Shown: positions 10,430-20,331 of the stretch, piece by piece
Layout: every line of letters starts with the position of its first letter
How positions within the stretch are numbered: the first letter of the stretch is position 1
DNA from: Apoderus coryli
Taxonomy: Eukaryota; Arthropoda; Insecta; Coleoptera; Attelabidae
DNA: 64,000 bases
NCBI GenBank assembly: GCA_911728435.2
Contig: OU452198.1
Location: 15,906,001 to 15,970,000, forward strand
Direction: 5' to 3'
Program-made: the position numbers and the translations under genes
The notes under the pieces: model-generated
What the model was told of the DNA's origin: nothing
The model's database searches: none
Seen by the model: the letters and a program-made list of their open reading frames with translations, nothing else

Positions 10430-12690
10430 ATAAATAAATAAATGATTTATTGTGAAATATAAGTTATTACATTTGCACAAAAAGACAGAGATTTGGCAAA
10501 TGCCATTCTTCCACTCTACCTTAACAATTATGAAAAAAAAAAGTGTTACTTAATTTATTATTATTGCTACGCAACTATAACACAATCAACTAAGCATGAT
10601 TAAAAAACAACAATCTTAAATGTCGCTTAAAAGCTGCTAACGGTACATCAAGTTGGTCCTGCACTCTATTTAACAGTGAGGGTGCTACATATGAAAAAGA
10701 TCCCTCGAATTTGGCATGTTGAGGTATAGTAAATGAATCTGTACGAACATTAACACTGTGTACAGCTGACCTCCTACTTAACAAATTATACAAATATACG
10801 ACTATTATAAATTTTATGAAGTAAAACTAGGAACAGATATTCTAAACGGAAATGTGTCTTAGGTTCGTGCAACCGTTCCAAAAATGGAGTAATATGGTGT
10901 CTGTATGGGACGTCACAAATAAACCTAACACAGGCATTCTGCACCCTCTGTATTTTGTTTTTATTGTACTGCATCAAAAAATGATAGTAGACCTGCGAGC
11001 AATAATCTATATTTGGATAAATAAGCGCCTTGATCAGCCTCAATTTCGTAGACTCATCAAGTAAATTTTTCAAATGATAAAGGCACTTAAGCTTAAAGAA
11101 AGAATTCCGATAGACGACATTACAATGATCGCTGAACTTTAAATTATTATCCATAATCAAACCAAGATTTCGCGACTTCTCTACCCATGCGATATTTTCG
11201 TTATTTATAGCAAGATTAAAATTCTGCAAGACAAAATTTCTTTGCCTATCGCTACCGAAGTATAAAGCTACCGATTTCTTAGGGTTTATTCGCAGGCCAT
11301 TGTCACTGCACCACTCTGAGAAGCTTCGCAGATCCAAATTCAACCTATTCACAGCATACTCTGCATGCAATAAAGTAAAAGGCATATAAAACTGTATATC
11401 ATCCGCAAACATATGCATTGCAGTCTCGAGCAGTTCACGACCGACGTCACATCGAATGTAAAAATCAGGAACAGGACTGTGCCCAAAATGCTACCCTGGG
11501 GGACTCCACTTTTCGTCACGCCAAACCCCGAATAGTTCGTCAGACCAAGCTTAAATCTTTGTCTCCTATTTATCAGATAGCTTCGAAACCAATCCAGCGA
11601 GGCATCATCAAAACCAAGATATTTTAGCTTGCTAATTAGCAGCTTGAAGTTGACCAGATCAAAAGCCTTGCTTTGATCCCATAAAGCAAGCATTACAAGT
11701 TGCGATTTATCCATTGCACTCGCTATGTCGTCGACCACCGTCAGCAATGCTGTGGTAGTGCTATGTTTTTCGCGGAAACCAGACTGGACAACAGACAGAA
11801 TAGAAAATACATCCAGATAGCCCCTCACCTGCTTGCTGACTATACGCTCAAAAACCTTTGACAAAGCCGGTAAAATAGAGATCGGTCTGAGATTATAAGA
11901 TTCCGGACATTGTCTTCGGCAATGGCAGAACATCAGCCGACTTCCATATATCAGGAAAAACACCCTCCCGAAGCGAGTCATTGAAAATATTTTTAACATA
12001 AGTAATACAATGAGGCATTACAGTTATCAGCATGTGTATGTGTATTAAAAAAGTGCAGTTTGTCCGCACTCACCCGAGAATCACCGGCCGCGTTAAGAAA
12101 ATAATTGTTCATTATGTCAGGGACCAGCAATTCGCCCGGCAAACCATTCAAAGTCCTTCGCCGCGTGGGAACGTCCCAGCGTGAAACATTCCTCCAAAGA
12201 GCTCCGGAATATGCTTTCTTTTCGGCTTGATGGCATTTTTTACGCAATTTCTTAGTTGGACATAGTATTGCCGTGACGAAATTGCTCTATCTTCCAGATA
12301 TTTTTTGTGGGCTTCATTTTTCAGAGCGATCATTTTTTTGATAGTGTATGTCATGTAGGGCCGATGGGAACGCCTAGTTTCTATAGTTTTAACTGGTGCG
12401 TGAATATCAAACAAAAACAAAATAGAACTATTTAAAAATTCGACTCTATCATTCAATTCCGGAAACCTATCCGTATTATCCCATGGGAGCATCTGCGCAT
12501 CTCTCGAAAACGAAGCCAAATCAAAGCCACTGAAATCTCGATAAGCGAAAATCCTCAAAGCAGGTCTGCTCGAGTCTACACAGAGGGCGCAAAATACAAA
12601 CAAATGATCCGTCCCACAGAGCGTGTCAATGACACCGCACACACAACAATCAGCCAAGTTCTTACTAACGCAGATTATATCAATCAGCGA
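10430..12690 (-). pseudogene. Frameshifted jockey-like LINE, minus strand
   Basis: Five minus-strand frames give one ORF2 in order. 12657-12148 is the endonuclease C-terminus and linker (LPWDNTDRFPELNDRVEFLN, DIHAPVKT). 11999-11349 is the RT with LRPISILPALSKVFERIV, DQSKAFDLVNF and SGVPQGSILGTVLF. 11418-10786 holds HMFADDIQFY and the thumb. 10793-10590 is the C-terminal tail. At least four frame breaks are present. The 5' end is truncated within the endonuclease near 12690. The 3' end is an AT-rich tail with TAAA repeats near 10436. It lies just beyond the ESS2 3' end, in opposite orientation. Confidence 0.88.
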
Positions 12691-13705
12691 TCATCTCGTT
12701 ATATATTGGGTATATGCCGGAGTGGCAGCGTTGCCCATTGTTGCTGAATTATAGATGAAGTGCTTTGGAGCACCCTTCATCTGCATAAGAATATGTATGA
12801 TAATAGGCGCTATTGGTGTGACAGAGGATACAAGCACTGGCAAGGGTGTCAAATGCAGCGTAGAGAGAGATCAAAATAAATAATCTATTACAAGAGTAAA
12901 AAAGAGGGAAGTACATGTATATTGCTGCCAGATAATTTCTAATTTTCATCAAGATTATTAATAACTTCGGTTATACGTTCTAAGTACCCCAAGTACCATT
13001 TAGGACTCCACACCAAACATGTAGAGACTGCCGACCGGAATGTTTTATTTCACATATTTTAAAAAACTCGATTGTTATTAGATGTTTTGTATTGTTTATT
13101 TGACATTTATATCATTTAAATAGGTACATTTTCTAATATTAATTATGTAAAGTCAATTTGGATTTAATGCCTAATCCACAACATTTCAAAACTTCAAATC
13201 ATTTTTGGATACCTACTTGTATAAAACACTTGTCTGGGGGTGGTTATTGAAGTATTTTACGTAGGTACATACTGTTAACACACTTTTTTTTCAATGTGAA
13301 GTCTCAAGTTAATTCCAATTCGTTTGATAACAAACTAAAACTTCACGCGATTTGTTCTATGCGCTAAACGAGCTTGAACAGCGTTTTAAATATTAGGATT
13401 TTCAAAGTCATCGAACTTTTTTAAATACAGGAATTTAAAGAAATCCTTTGGTGGCTGATCTATAATTAGTTATGTCTAGATTATAAATCAAATAAAAAAA
13501 AATATGCAAGTACCTACCCTATTGAGTAATAAATCTAACATACTAGAAAATACATTTTTTTAATTCTCCAAAAAAACATGGTTTATTGAGACAGAAAACT
13601 AGAAACAGTTAACTGCTTGTGATTCATAACCAGAACTCACTCTTCAAAACAGAATAGGACTGGTTAAATCAGTTTCTAAATATCCATTTTAATTGCTTTT
13701 AAAAA
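12691..13705. other. Intergenic stretch with no recognised feature
   Basis: About 1 kb of AT-rich sequence between the LINE remnant and the DD41D element. I see no coding frame, tail or terminal repeat that I can support. Confidence 0.5.
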
Positions 13706-13707
13706 TA

Positions 13708-15794
13708 CAGGGTGGTCCAACGAAAAGTTTGCACCTAGCTTTTCTCTTTTTTTTGTAGTCGAATGCGAAAATGCTCGGACACGTCGATTTTGCTTTTGAG
13801 GGGGACACATTTTAAACATATTTTTCGATCTGCGCCTTTAACCCCCTAGCGGGGGTGAGTAACAACCCTAAAATTTTAAATGGAAAGAGGGGTCTAATGA
13901 CATATCATTTGAAAGGACATAAAATTGTCTTTCTAATGATACCCTATTTGTCGAATTTTACTAAAACAGTTAATACGAAAACGACTTTAAAGACATTAAG
14001 CCGATAATTTTGGTATTAATGAGAAATACAAATAAGTTTTAATTATTACGACTGAAAACAACTACAATCATTTCTAAATTATTTACTTTGAAGAAAAACG
14101 GGATTTCAAAAACACTATCTTATTTATCAGAACTAAATTCCTCACTAATCGTTTGCGTTTTTTGTTGAAATAAAAACTGCAGATACGTGTAGGAAAAGAA
14201 TTTACACCGTTTATTTTAGTCTTTTCATTGATTCAGTTTGGTTGCTTCTCAAGTTATTTTACTTTTACCGTACAAAATGATTTATTCCATTCTAGAACGA
14301 GTTGAAATTGTTAAACTTTATTTTCAAAATAATAGTAGTGCTAGACTTACGGCTCGCTTATTTAATGAGAGACATCCCGATAAAAATGTGAATGATGTGT
14401 ACGTTGGCAAGTTAGTTAAAAAGTTTGTAGATACCGGATCTGTCTGTAATGTAAAACACCAGCCGCAGAAACCGATCAGAAATGAAGCTGTGGAAGTCGC
14501 TGTTTTAGGGCATGTTGAAATGGATCATAGTCAAAGTACCCGTCAACTAGCTGAAGCCTCAGGTGTCTCCCGTTCGTCCATAATACGAATTTTAAAAGCG
14601 TACAAATTTCATCCGTACAAAATCAAATTAGTACAGGAACTAAATGAGGATGATCCTGATAGAAGGCTGCAATTTTGTGAAGCAATGAGCCAGCGTTTAA
14701 TTGAAGATCCGCAATTATTATTTAACATTTGTTTTTCCGACGAATGCACATTTTATTTGAATGGAGCTGTAAATAGGCACAATTGCCGTTACTGGGATGA
14801 CAGTAACCCACATTTATTCCGTGAGGTTCATACCCAGTATCCTCAAAAAATAAACGTCTGGTGTGGCATATTAGGAAATCATATTATAGGACCACTTTTT
14901 ATTCCTGGAAATTTAACTGGTGAAGTGTACCTAAACATGCTTGAAGACACAATTGATCCTTTAATAACACAAATAATAGAAGATGACCAAAATCATACTG
15001 CTGATCGGCTTTATTTCCAGCAAGATGGAGCACCTCCGCACTATGTGGCTCCTGTAAGACAGTTCTTAGATGACCGGTTCCCTGGACGGTGGATTGGAAG
15101 GAGGGGCCCAATTGAATGGCCTGCCAGGTCACCGGATTTATCGCCTTTAGACTTTTTTCTTTGGGGGCACTTAAAAAATAAATGTTTTGCCACGAAGCCC
15201 GAGTCCATAGAAGATCTTCGCCAACGCATTACAGAAGAGTGCAGAAACATAACACCTGATATGCTACAAAATGTTAGAAATAGATTTGAACAAAATCTGT
15301 ATTATTGTATGGAATCAAATGGGTCACATTTTCAACATTTGTTAATGTAACGTTTTAATAAATCAATTTAACAGCTTGTTTACTTTTTTTACAAAGCAAT
15401 GTTAAAACTAACAAACATTGGAATGTACTAACGATTGCAGGTGTTTTCACTCGCAATAATTAAAACTTATTTGTATTTCTCATTAATACCAAAATTATCG
15501 GCTTAATGTCTTTAAAGTCGTTTTCGTATTAACTGTTTTAGTAAAATTCGACAAATAGGGTATCATTAGAAAGACAATTTTGTGCCCTTTCAAATGATAT
15601 ATCATTAGACCCCTCTTTCCATTTAAAATTTTAGGGTTGTTACTCACCCCCGCTAGGGGGTTAAAGGCGCAGATCGAAAAATATGTTTAAAATGTGTCCC
15701 CCTCAAAAGCAAAATCGACGTGTCCGAGCATTTTCGCATTCGACTACAAAAAAAAGAGAAAAGCTAGGTGCAAACTTTTCGTTGGACCACCCTG
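13708..15794 (+). mobile_element. Complete DD41D Tc1/mariner transposon, copy 1
   Basis: This 2087-bp element starts CAGGGTGGTCCAACGAAAAG, ends with the inverse, and is flanked by TA on both sides. The terminal inverted repeats are long, about 340 bp each (13708-14047 and 15455-15794), with few mismatches. They contain the easily recognised CCCCCTAGCGGGGG palindrome. One open transposase gene fills the centre. A second copy of identical length lies at 60442-62528. The high similarity and open frame suggest recent movement. Confidence 0.95.
14277..15350 (+). CDS. DD41D Tc1/mariner-superfamily transposase, intact
   Basis: The frame encodes 357 residues from the ATG at 14277; the frame is open upstream but has no earlier ATG near. 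Residues 1-55 resemble the DUF4817-type N-terminal helix-turn-helix (ILERVEIVKLYFQNN, ARLFNERHPDK). Residues 70-115 form a second HTH (STRQLAEASGVSRSSIIRIL). The catalytic triad is D155 (FSDECTFY), D250 (FQQDGAPPHY) and D292 (SPDLSPLDFFLWG). There are 41 residues between the second and third Asp, the DD41D spacing known from rosa-type elements. It would bind the long TIRs and cut and paste at TA. All key residues are present, with no frame break. Confidence 0.93.
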   Translation: MIYSILERVEIVKLYFQNNSSARLTARLFNERHPDKNVNDVYVGKLVKKFVDTGSVCNVKHQPQKPIRNEAVEVAVLGHVEMDHSQSTRQLAEASGVSRSSIIRILKAYKFHPYKIKLVQELNEDDPDRRLQFCEAMSQRLIEDPQLLFNICFSDECTFYLNGAVNRHNCRYWDDSNPHLFREVHTQYPQKINVWCGILGNHIIGPLFIPGNLTGEVYLNMLEDTIDPLITQIIEDDQNHTADRLYFQQDGAPPHYVAPVRQFLDDRFPGRWIGRRGPIEWPARSPDLSPLDFFLWGHLKNKCFATKPESIEDLRQRITEECRNITPDMLQNVRNRFEQNLYYCMESNGSHFQHLLM

Positions 15795-15799
15795 TATAA

Positions 15800-16165
15800 T
15801 AATATATATTATAAAAAACTGTTTGTAAATGATGACATTTGCGAAAATCATATTGAGTATTTAATTAATTTGATGATTCGATGCAAAATTTTTACAGAGT
15901 GCAAGTGGCGAACGAGTTTGTGTAAAAAAGCGGTACCTAAGAAAAGAAAAGTAGATACAGGGTGCGGCAGCATAACTTCCTTATTTCAAAACGCATTAAA
16001 ACCCATTTTATGGATTAGAAGTTTTTCGGCCATACATGATTCCGGCTTTGAGAATTTTAGCAAAAACGAACAAACCGTTAAATAAATTTAATAACTTTAT
16101 TGAAAAACGAAATATGATATACAAAAAGATAATATTCTTTTTAAAGTAATCCATTTTGATGCAAG
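15800..16165. other. Short non-coding stretch between elements
   Basis: AT-rich. A 'CAGGGTGCGGCAGCATAAC' string at about 15958 resembles the end of a TIR element, but I could not find its partner. Confidence 0.4.
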
Positions 16166-16238
16166 GAGTTAAAACTTTAATGAAATAAAACTCGTCTACT
16201 CCACAAATGAACTTTCTATTTGTTAATCAATTATCATC

Positions 16239-16281
16239 TACCATACATGTTTCGAGAATTGAATTATCATCCTCAGTGGTA
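16239..16281 (-). ncRNA. Hammerhead-ribozyme-like motif
   Basis: On the minus strand, stem I strands TACCA and TGGTA pair fully. The core box is CTGAGGA (the variable seventh position is G). Stem II GATAAT...ATTCTC has one mismatch, and is followed by GAAAC, loop AT and triplet GTA. An extra T lies before stem II, as in the sister motifs. Confidence 0.58.
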
Positions 16282-16423
16282 ATATATTTTATACAGATTA
16301 ATTGCACATTATCTATTCTTTAATGATATACAAGTTCATAAAGAGTAGATAATGTGCATTAATTTTAGAACCTTTTAGAATGTTTGGAGACACACGATCA
16401 CTTTAATCCCTATAAAATATATT

Positions 16424-16464
16424 ACCACTGAGGATGAGAATTCAATTCTCGAAACATGTATGGT
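16424..16464 (+). ncRNA. Hammerhead-ribozyme-like motif
   Basis: Stem I strands ACCA (16424-16427) and TGGT (16461-16464) pair. The box is CTGAGGA (16428-16434). Stem II GAGAAT/ATTCTC is a perfect 6-bp stem. GAAAC is at 16451-16455, and the cleavage triplet GTA ends at 16460. It is better paired than its mirror copy at 16239-16281. Confidence 0.66.
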
Positions 16465-16650
16465 AGATGATAATTGATTAACAAATAGAAAGTTCATTTG
16501 TGGAGTAGACGAGTTTTATTTCATTAAAAAGAAAATAGATCTAAATATGTAATTGTAATAAATCAAATATTTTTCCATAGGGTGACTTCGGTAGAAATTT
16601 GACTGGAATATTGTATGTCTTATCGTTGTGTTTTGTACGATTGTTGACAT

Positions 16651-16693
16651 GCCACTGATGATGGGCCTGGTCTAGTCCCGAAACATGTATGGC
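16651..16693 (+). ncRNA. Hammerhead-ribozyme-like motif
   Basis: Stem I strands GCCA (16651-16654) and TGGC (16690-16693) pair fully. The box is CTGATGA (16655-16661). Stem II has a GGG/CCC base. GAAAC is at 16680-16684 and triplet GTA ends at 16689. It is a single copy outside the neighbouring foldback, with stem I letters different from the others but still complementary. Confidence 0.62.
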
Positions 16694-16959
16694 CGATAGT
16701 TTCCAATTTCTATTAAATTTATCTTGTGGAGATTTGACTTTCATTTAAACACTATACTACTTTGAAAATTAATTTTAGTGATTTAACATTTAAATCTGTC
16801 TGAAAATTATGAAAATATTTTTTGACCTGGTATATAGGCATTCAACACACAACGTTCGTTATGAATGAGAAATACACTTTGCTGTGGCCTAAAGATATTC
16901 ACGTGCCCAGTAGGTGAATACAATTTTATATTTTAGCTGTTGTAGCGTGGACTGGCAAC

Positions 16960-17235
16960 ATCTATTGTTTAAGAATTGCTTGTTACATAAAGCAACAAGA
17001 CTTTTAAGTTATGTTGGAAATTTGTTTCACACTACCATGCTTTCACCAGACGGCCGTTTCGTCGATCCACGACTCATCAGTGGTGATCGGCAGGCAGTGT
17101 GACAAATTTCCAACATTTACAAAGAGCTTATACTCGCACGAGAATTTATCTGTGAGTGATTGATATGTGAAACAAATTTCCAACATAACTTAGTCTTGTT
17201 GCTTTATGTAACAAGCAATTCTTAAATAAAGCCTC
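16960..17235. repeat. Inverted-repeat unit around a canonical hammerhead
   Basis: The left segment, about 16962-17030 (TAAGAATTGCTTGTTACATA ... TTTGTTTCACAC), is the inverse of the right segment, about 17167-17233. Between them, 17006-17117 folds on itself into a second long hairpin with the hammerhead at its tip. The unit has no coding frame. Confidence 0.8.
17044..17085 (-). ncRNA. Canonical type I hammerhead ribozyme
   Basis: Every conserved element is present on the minus strand. Proximal stem I is CACCA/TGGTG (5 bp), the box is CTGATGA, and stem II GTCG/CGAC directly follows the box with a 5-base loop. Next come GAAA, stem III CGGCCG, and the cleavage triplet GTC, with cleavage predicted between + positions 17048 and 17049. 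Stem I continues beyond a 7/7 internal loop into a 9-bp helix CACACTGCC/GGTAGTGTG with one G-T pair, then further A/T-rich pairing. That is the layout natural hammerheads use for loop-loop contacts. Self-cleaving RNA is inferred from the motif. Confidence 0.85.
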
Positions 17236-17239
17236 CCTG

Positions 17240-17700
17240 CTAGGAGATTCGGGCGCATCTAGTGTTGGCAATAGGATATAATGGAGTTGTTACTTCTTGT
17301 CCGGCCATCGTTTGTGAACTGTGTTTCACCGGGCATATTGCCTGTTCACGCTAGGTGTCGCCAAAAACATCTCTCTCTCTCAATCTATTGTTTGTTAGAG
17401 AACTACAGGTTCCACTGTTTGTGTGGAGATGTCTCTCCTGTTTTTGAGTATTAATATTGCCATAAGCTTTGACCATATATGTTGTTTTATCTATGCTATT
17501 AGCATCGTCAGGACGAAACAAAATCTGAGTTTTAATTCTTTTTTGTGGATGTTATGTGTGGCGAAGTGATAAAACATAGTTTCTAATGTAACTGTTTCTA
17601 ACAGGAAAAGAAAAATTATATCCAAGTAACAACAAGAGTAATAAATAGTATATTAAAATAAGTAGAATAATATAATAAAATCACATAAAACATGTATACC
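17240..17700. other. Repeat-like stretch with a hammerhead remnant
   Basis: There is no gene. At 17483-17515 (minus) CTGACGA plus a short stem (ATGCTA/TAGCAT) resembles a hammerhead, but GAAA is replaced by an A-rich string, so it is at best a decayed copy. Confidence 0.35.
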
Positions 17701-17720
17701 ACTATATAGATAAAATAAAG

Positions 17721-18484
17721 TTTATTGATACAAATACATTTATATAATATAATAACTTTGTTATAATACAATTTACCTAGTAGGTAAGAAAACTATTTCC
17801 TCTATTTTAAATAAGAGCACTTTTTTGAGAACATCACAGTATTTTAGTTTTAAAATAACAATTTTCAAAATAGCCCGAACTTTCGACCATTACGTTCGTG
17901 GAAAAAATATAAACATGACTCCATTATATGTTGTCATTTCGTTTAACTTATAGAATTGAACTAAATTCATAAGGTAGAGTACAGTTAACTAAAACTTAAC
18001 GCGCCTGAAAAAGCAGCAGTAAAGGCGCGGAACGGCATACTTATGATTGACTGAAGTTTTATTTAACTGTACAGTAGACAAATTATTCTGTCTTAATGCT
18101 TTGTTTACAATGAATGAAAGTTAAAATACTTATTCTTTAACAAAGACTGTTACATTTTCCAAACCCAATTTAACAATTTGCAATGTTACAACATATCCTC
18201 CTCGTTATGATTTAATATGCAATCGCAAGTCATCCAACACATGAGCTTTTATATTTTTGAGCTCAAGGAATGAAAAGCTCATGTAGTAACCAAATGTATA
18301 CTATTTTGAAAATTGTCAACTAATGATTTAGATAAATTGGAAAACAGGAAAGAATTAATATTGTGCATTTATAACTTAATATAGCTTCAAAACTAATTGT
18401 TATAATTCTGACTAAAATGACAACCTAACTCTTTAATAATATTAACACATTGTATATAATAGAAAATTAATAGAAAAATAAAGT
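17721..18484 (-). other. Probable 3' UTR of the synaptobrevin gene
   Basis: Non-coding sequence directly after the Syb stop codon. A minus-strand AATAAA occupies 17721-17726 and is a plausible poly(A) signal; others exist. It is assigned only by position. Confidence 0.4.
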
Positions 18485-18564
18485 TTAAGGGGCAGATGTA
18501 GCGCTTGGGGCGTCCACAGGTTTGGTCGATTTGTCGTCACTGCTACCACCACCAAATATAGACA
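18485..18564 (-). CDS. Syb: Synaptobrevin/VAMP (Syb) terminal coding exon
   Basis: A minus-strand acceptor (TTTTTAG) precedes the exon at 18565-18566, and the stop TAA is at 18485-18487. The exon supplies the second and third bases of a Val codon whose first base ends exon 36287-36578. It then encodes the tail SIFGGGSSDDKSTKPVDAPS, ending ATSAP. Insect Syb proteins carry a short hydrophilic extension after the membrane anchor, unlike vertebrate VAMP2, so a spliced Ser/Gly/Asp-rich tail fits. This segment would lie on the luminal/extracellular side. It is separated from the SNARE exon by about 17.7 kb. Confidence 0.82.
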
Positions 18565-19017
18565 CTAAAAATAAAAAACAAATACATTCAATTTTACTTT
18601 ATATTATTGATAATGCTCAATACATATTAGCATTATTAGATTGTACCTCTATTTTTTAGAAACAAACTGACTGGTCTTGAATCAATCAAAATTATTTACT
18701 TTGTATAAAGAAAATAACAAAATTCATCAAGTAATACTGATTTATGATGATAAGGTGAGATACTGACTTTTAGTAGTATAGTAGTAGTTTTACACACACG
18801 TATTTTAAACGCTCCTACATTTTCCTAAATTAAAGTGGTTACAAGTTCCAGAAAAAAACCGTTTTTTCGCAAGGTAGTGAATAACATACGGTAGTGCATC
18901 TTACGGTCAACATATTTATGATAGATACACCAAAATCTGTAAAACAAGAGACCAATAAATACGATTATTGTATTCTCTGTCCGCTGAGAAAAGTGTTTGA
19001 GGTGCACCTATAAGAGT

Positions 19018-19887
19018 ATGACGAACATCACGATAGACCAACTATATGTGCAATTACTCGCAGCAATAAAGGAAGAAAGTAAGGCAACACGCGAGTGGAT
19101 TACCGCGGAAAACAATAAGATCCTCGAACAATTTGAAAGTCAATCTCAGAAAATTGAATTATTAGAAAAAAAGTGTGAGCATTTGGAAAAGCGCTGCCTA
19201 GATTTGGAAAGAAGAACCAGGAAGAACAATATCATCATCTTTGGTCTGGTGTTGCCTGAAAATAATTTAGTGCAGTTTTTGACAGGAGAATTGCAGAGAT
19301 TGTTAGATATTGACATTACAGGGTCAGACTTCTCGGATGTCTATACAATTAAAACGGCAAAAGGCAACTTTTTAAAGGCTGAACTTATCTCGAATTTTAA
19401 AAAGAATCTGGTTATCAACAACACTTCAAAACTTAAAGGCACACCAGTGGCAATTGTTCAGGATCTCTGCTACGAAGATCGACAGGATAGAAAAGTCCTA
19501 TACAAACATTTAAAGTTAGCAAGATCTCAACATCTAGTAGCTAAGATTAAAGGCAATAAACTACTTGTTAATGGAGAATCTTTCACACCGGATCAGCTAC
19601 GAGAAGACGATGTTGGAGAAGTGTTTGCATCTATTGAGAAACCTCTGAACTCGATTGAACCTGATAAATTACCACAACCTACCTCTAATCAGACGCTAAC
19701 AAACGATAGGGATTTACTAGATGAAGATATCAGCGACAGTCAAACTTCAACTTCAAGTAAGAGAGAACGTGAATCACTTCAATCAGAGCGTCATTCATTG
19801 GTAGACAAGAATGAATTAAAGCGACCAAAAACCGCAAGAAGTCTGTCTACAAGTGGAGGTGTTCGACGTTCATCAAAATCCAAATAA
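19018..19887 (+). CDS. LINE ORF1 protein with coiled coil and RRM-like core
   Basis: 289 residues from the ATG at 19018; the frame extends 21 bp upstream without another ATG. Residues about 20-65 are heptad-rich coiled coil (EQFESQSQKIELLEKKCEHL). This is followed by RRTRKNNIIIFGL at about 70-80, the typical entry into the RRM-like fold of L1-type ORF1 proteins, and a C-terminal-domain-like region (EDRQDRKVLYKHLKLAR). The last about 60 residues are Ser/Lys/Arg-rich and probably bind nucleic acid. Such proteins trimerise and coat the element RNA. No zinc finger is present, unlike ORF1 of the element at 28330. Confidence 0.82.
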   Translation: MTNITIDQLYVQLLAAIKEESKATREWITAENNKILEQFESQSQKIELLEKKCEHLEKRCLDLERRTRKNNIIIFGLVLPENNLVQFLTGELQRLLDIDITGSDFSDVYTIKTAKGNFLKAELISNFKKNLVINNTSKLKGTPVAIVQDLCYEDRQDRKVLYKHLKLARSQHLVAKIKGNKLLVNGESFTPDQLREDDVGEVFASIEKPLNSIEPDKLPQPTSNQTLTNDRDLLDEDISDSQTSTSSKRERESLQSERHSLVDKNELKRPKTARSLSTSGGVRRSSKSK

Positions 19888-20331
19888 ATATCAGGTCAGA
19901 ATTTTCTCCCTTTTTATTCCTCTATATTGGACTTTTTTTGTATGCTTTGTTATATGTCTGAATTTTGTTATAATGGTTGGATTTTGATGAATTCTAAATG
20001 TTAATCATAGAATCAATAAAATTAGTGCAACACGAGTTCTACATCAATCTTTCATTGTTAGTGTACGTTAAATTTGTATCTTTTTTTTCATGTAATATGG
20101 GTACCTATTTAAACTAGAAATATCGGTACTTAGGTACTTGGCACGAACATTTAAATACAATTTTAAAATTATTTGCCGATTTCTGTGCGGTCTGCCTAGT
20201 TTTGTATACGGCGAGAAATTATTTTTTTTTGGAGTTATAAATCTTTAGGAAATAGAATTATTATTATTAGTTACTGTTGCTGTTACCATTATCATTATCT
20301 TATAAGTATAGGGTCTGTTACAATTATTGTC

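Larger units (their letters stand above)
16166..16525. repeat. Foldback element with two inverted hammerhead motifs
   Basis: The left arm starts near TTTAATGAAATAAAACTCGT and the right arm ends with its inverse, ACGAGTTTTATTTCATTA. The arms are about 120-130 bp. A second inner inverted repeat (ATTGCACATTATCTA and its inverse) closes the centre. Each arm holds a hammerhead-like motif (16239-16281 minus, 16424-16464 plus). There is no coding capacity. Confidence 0.85.

Noticed and set aside
14899..15250. Minus-strand frames opposite the DD41D transposase (also at 61633-61984)
   Set aside because: They are duplicated exactly with the transposon and are shadows of the real plus-strand gene.
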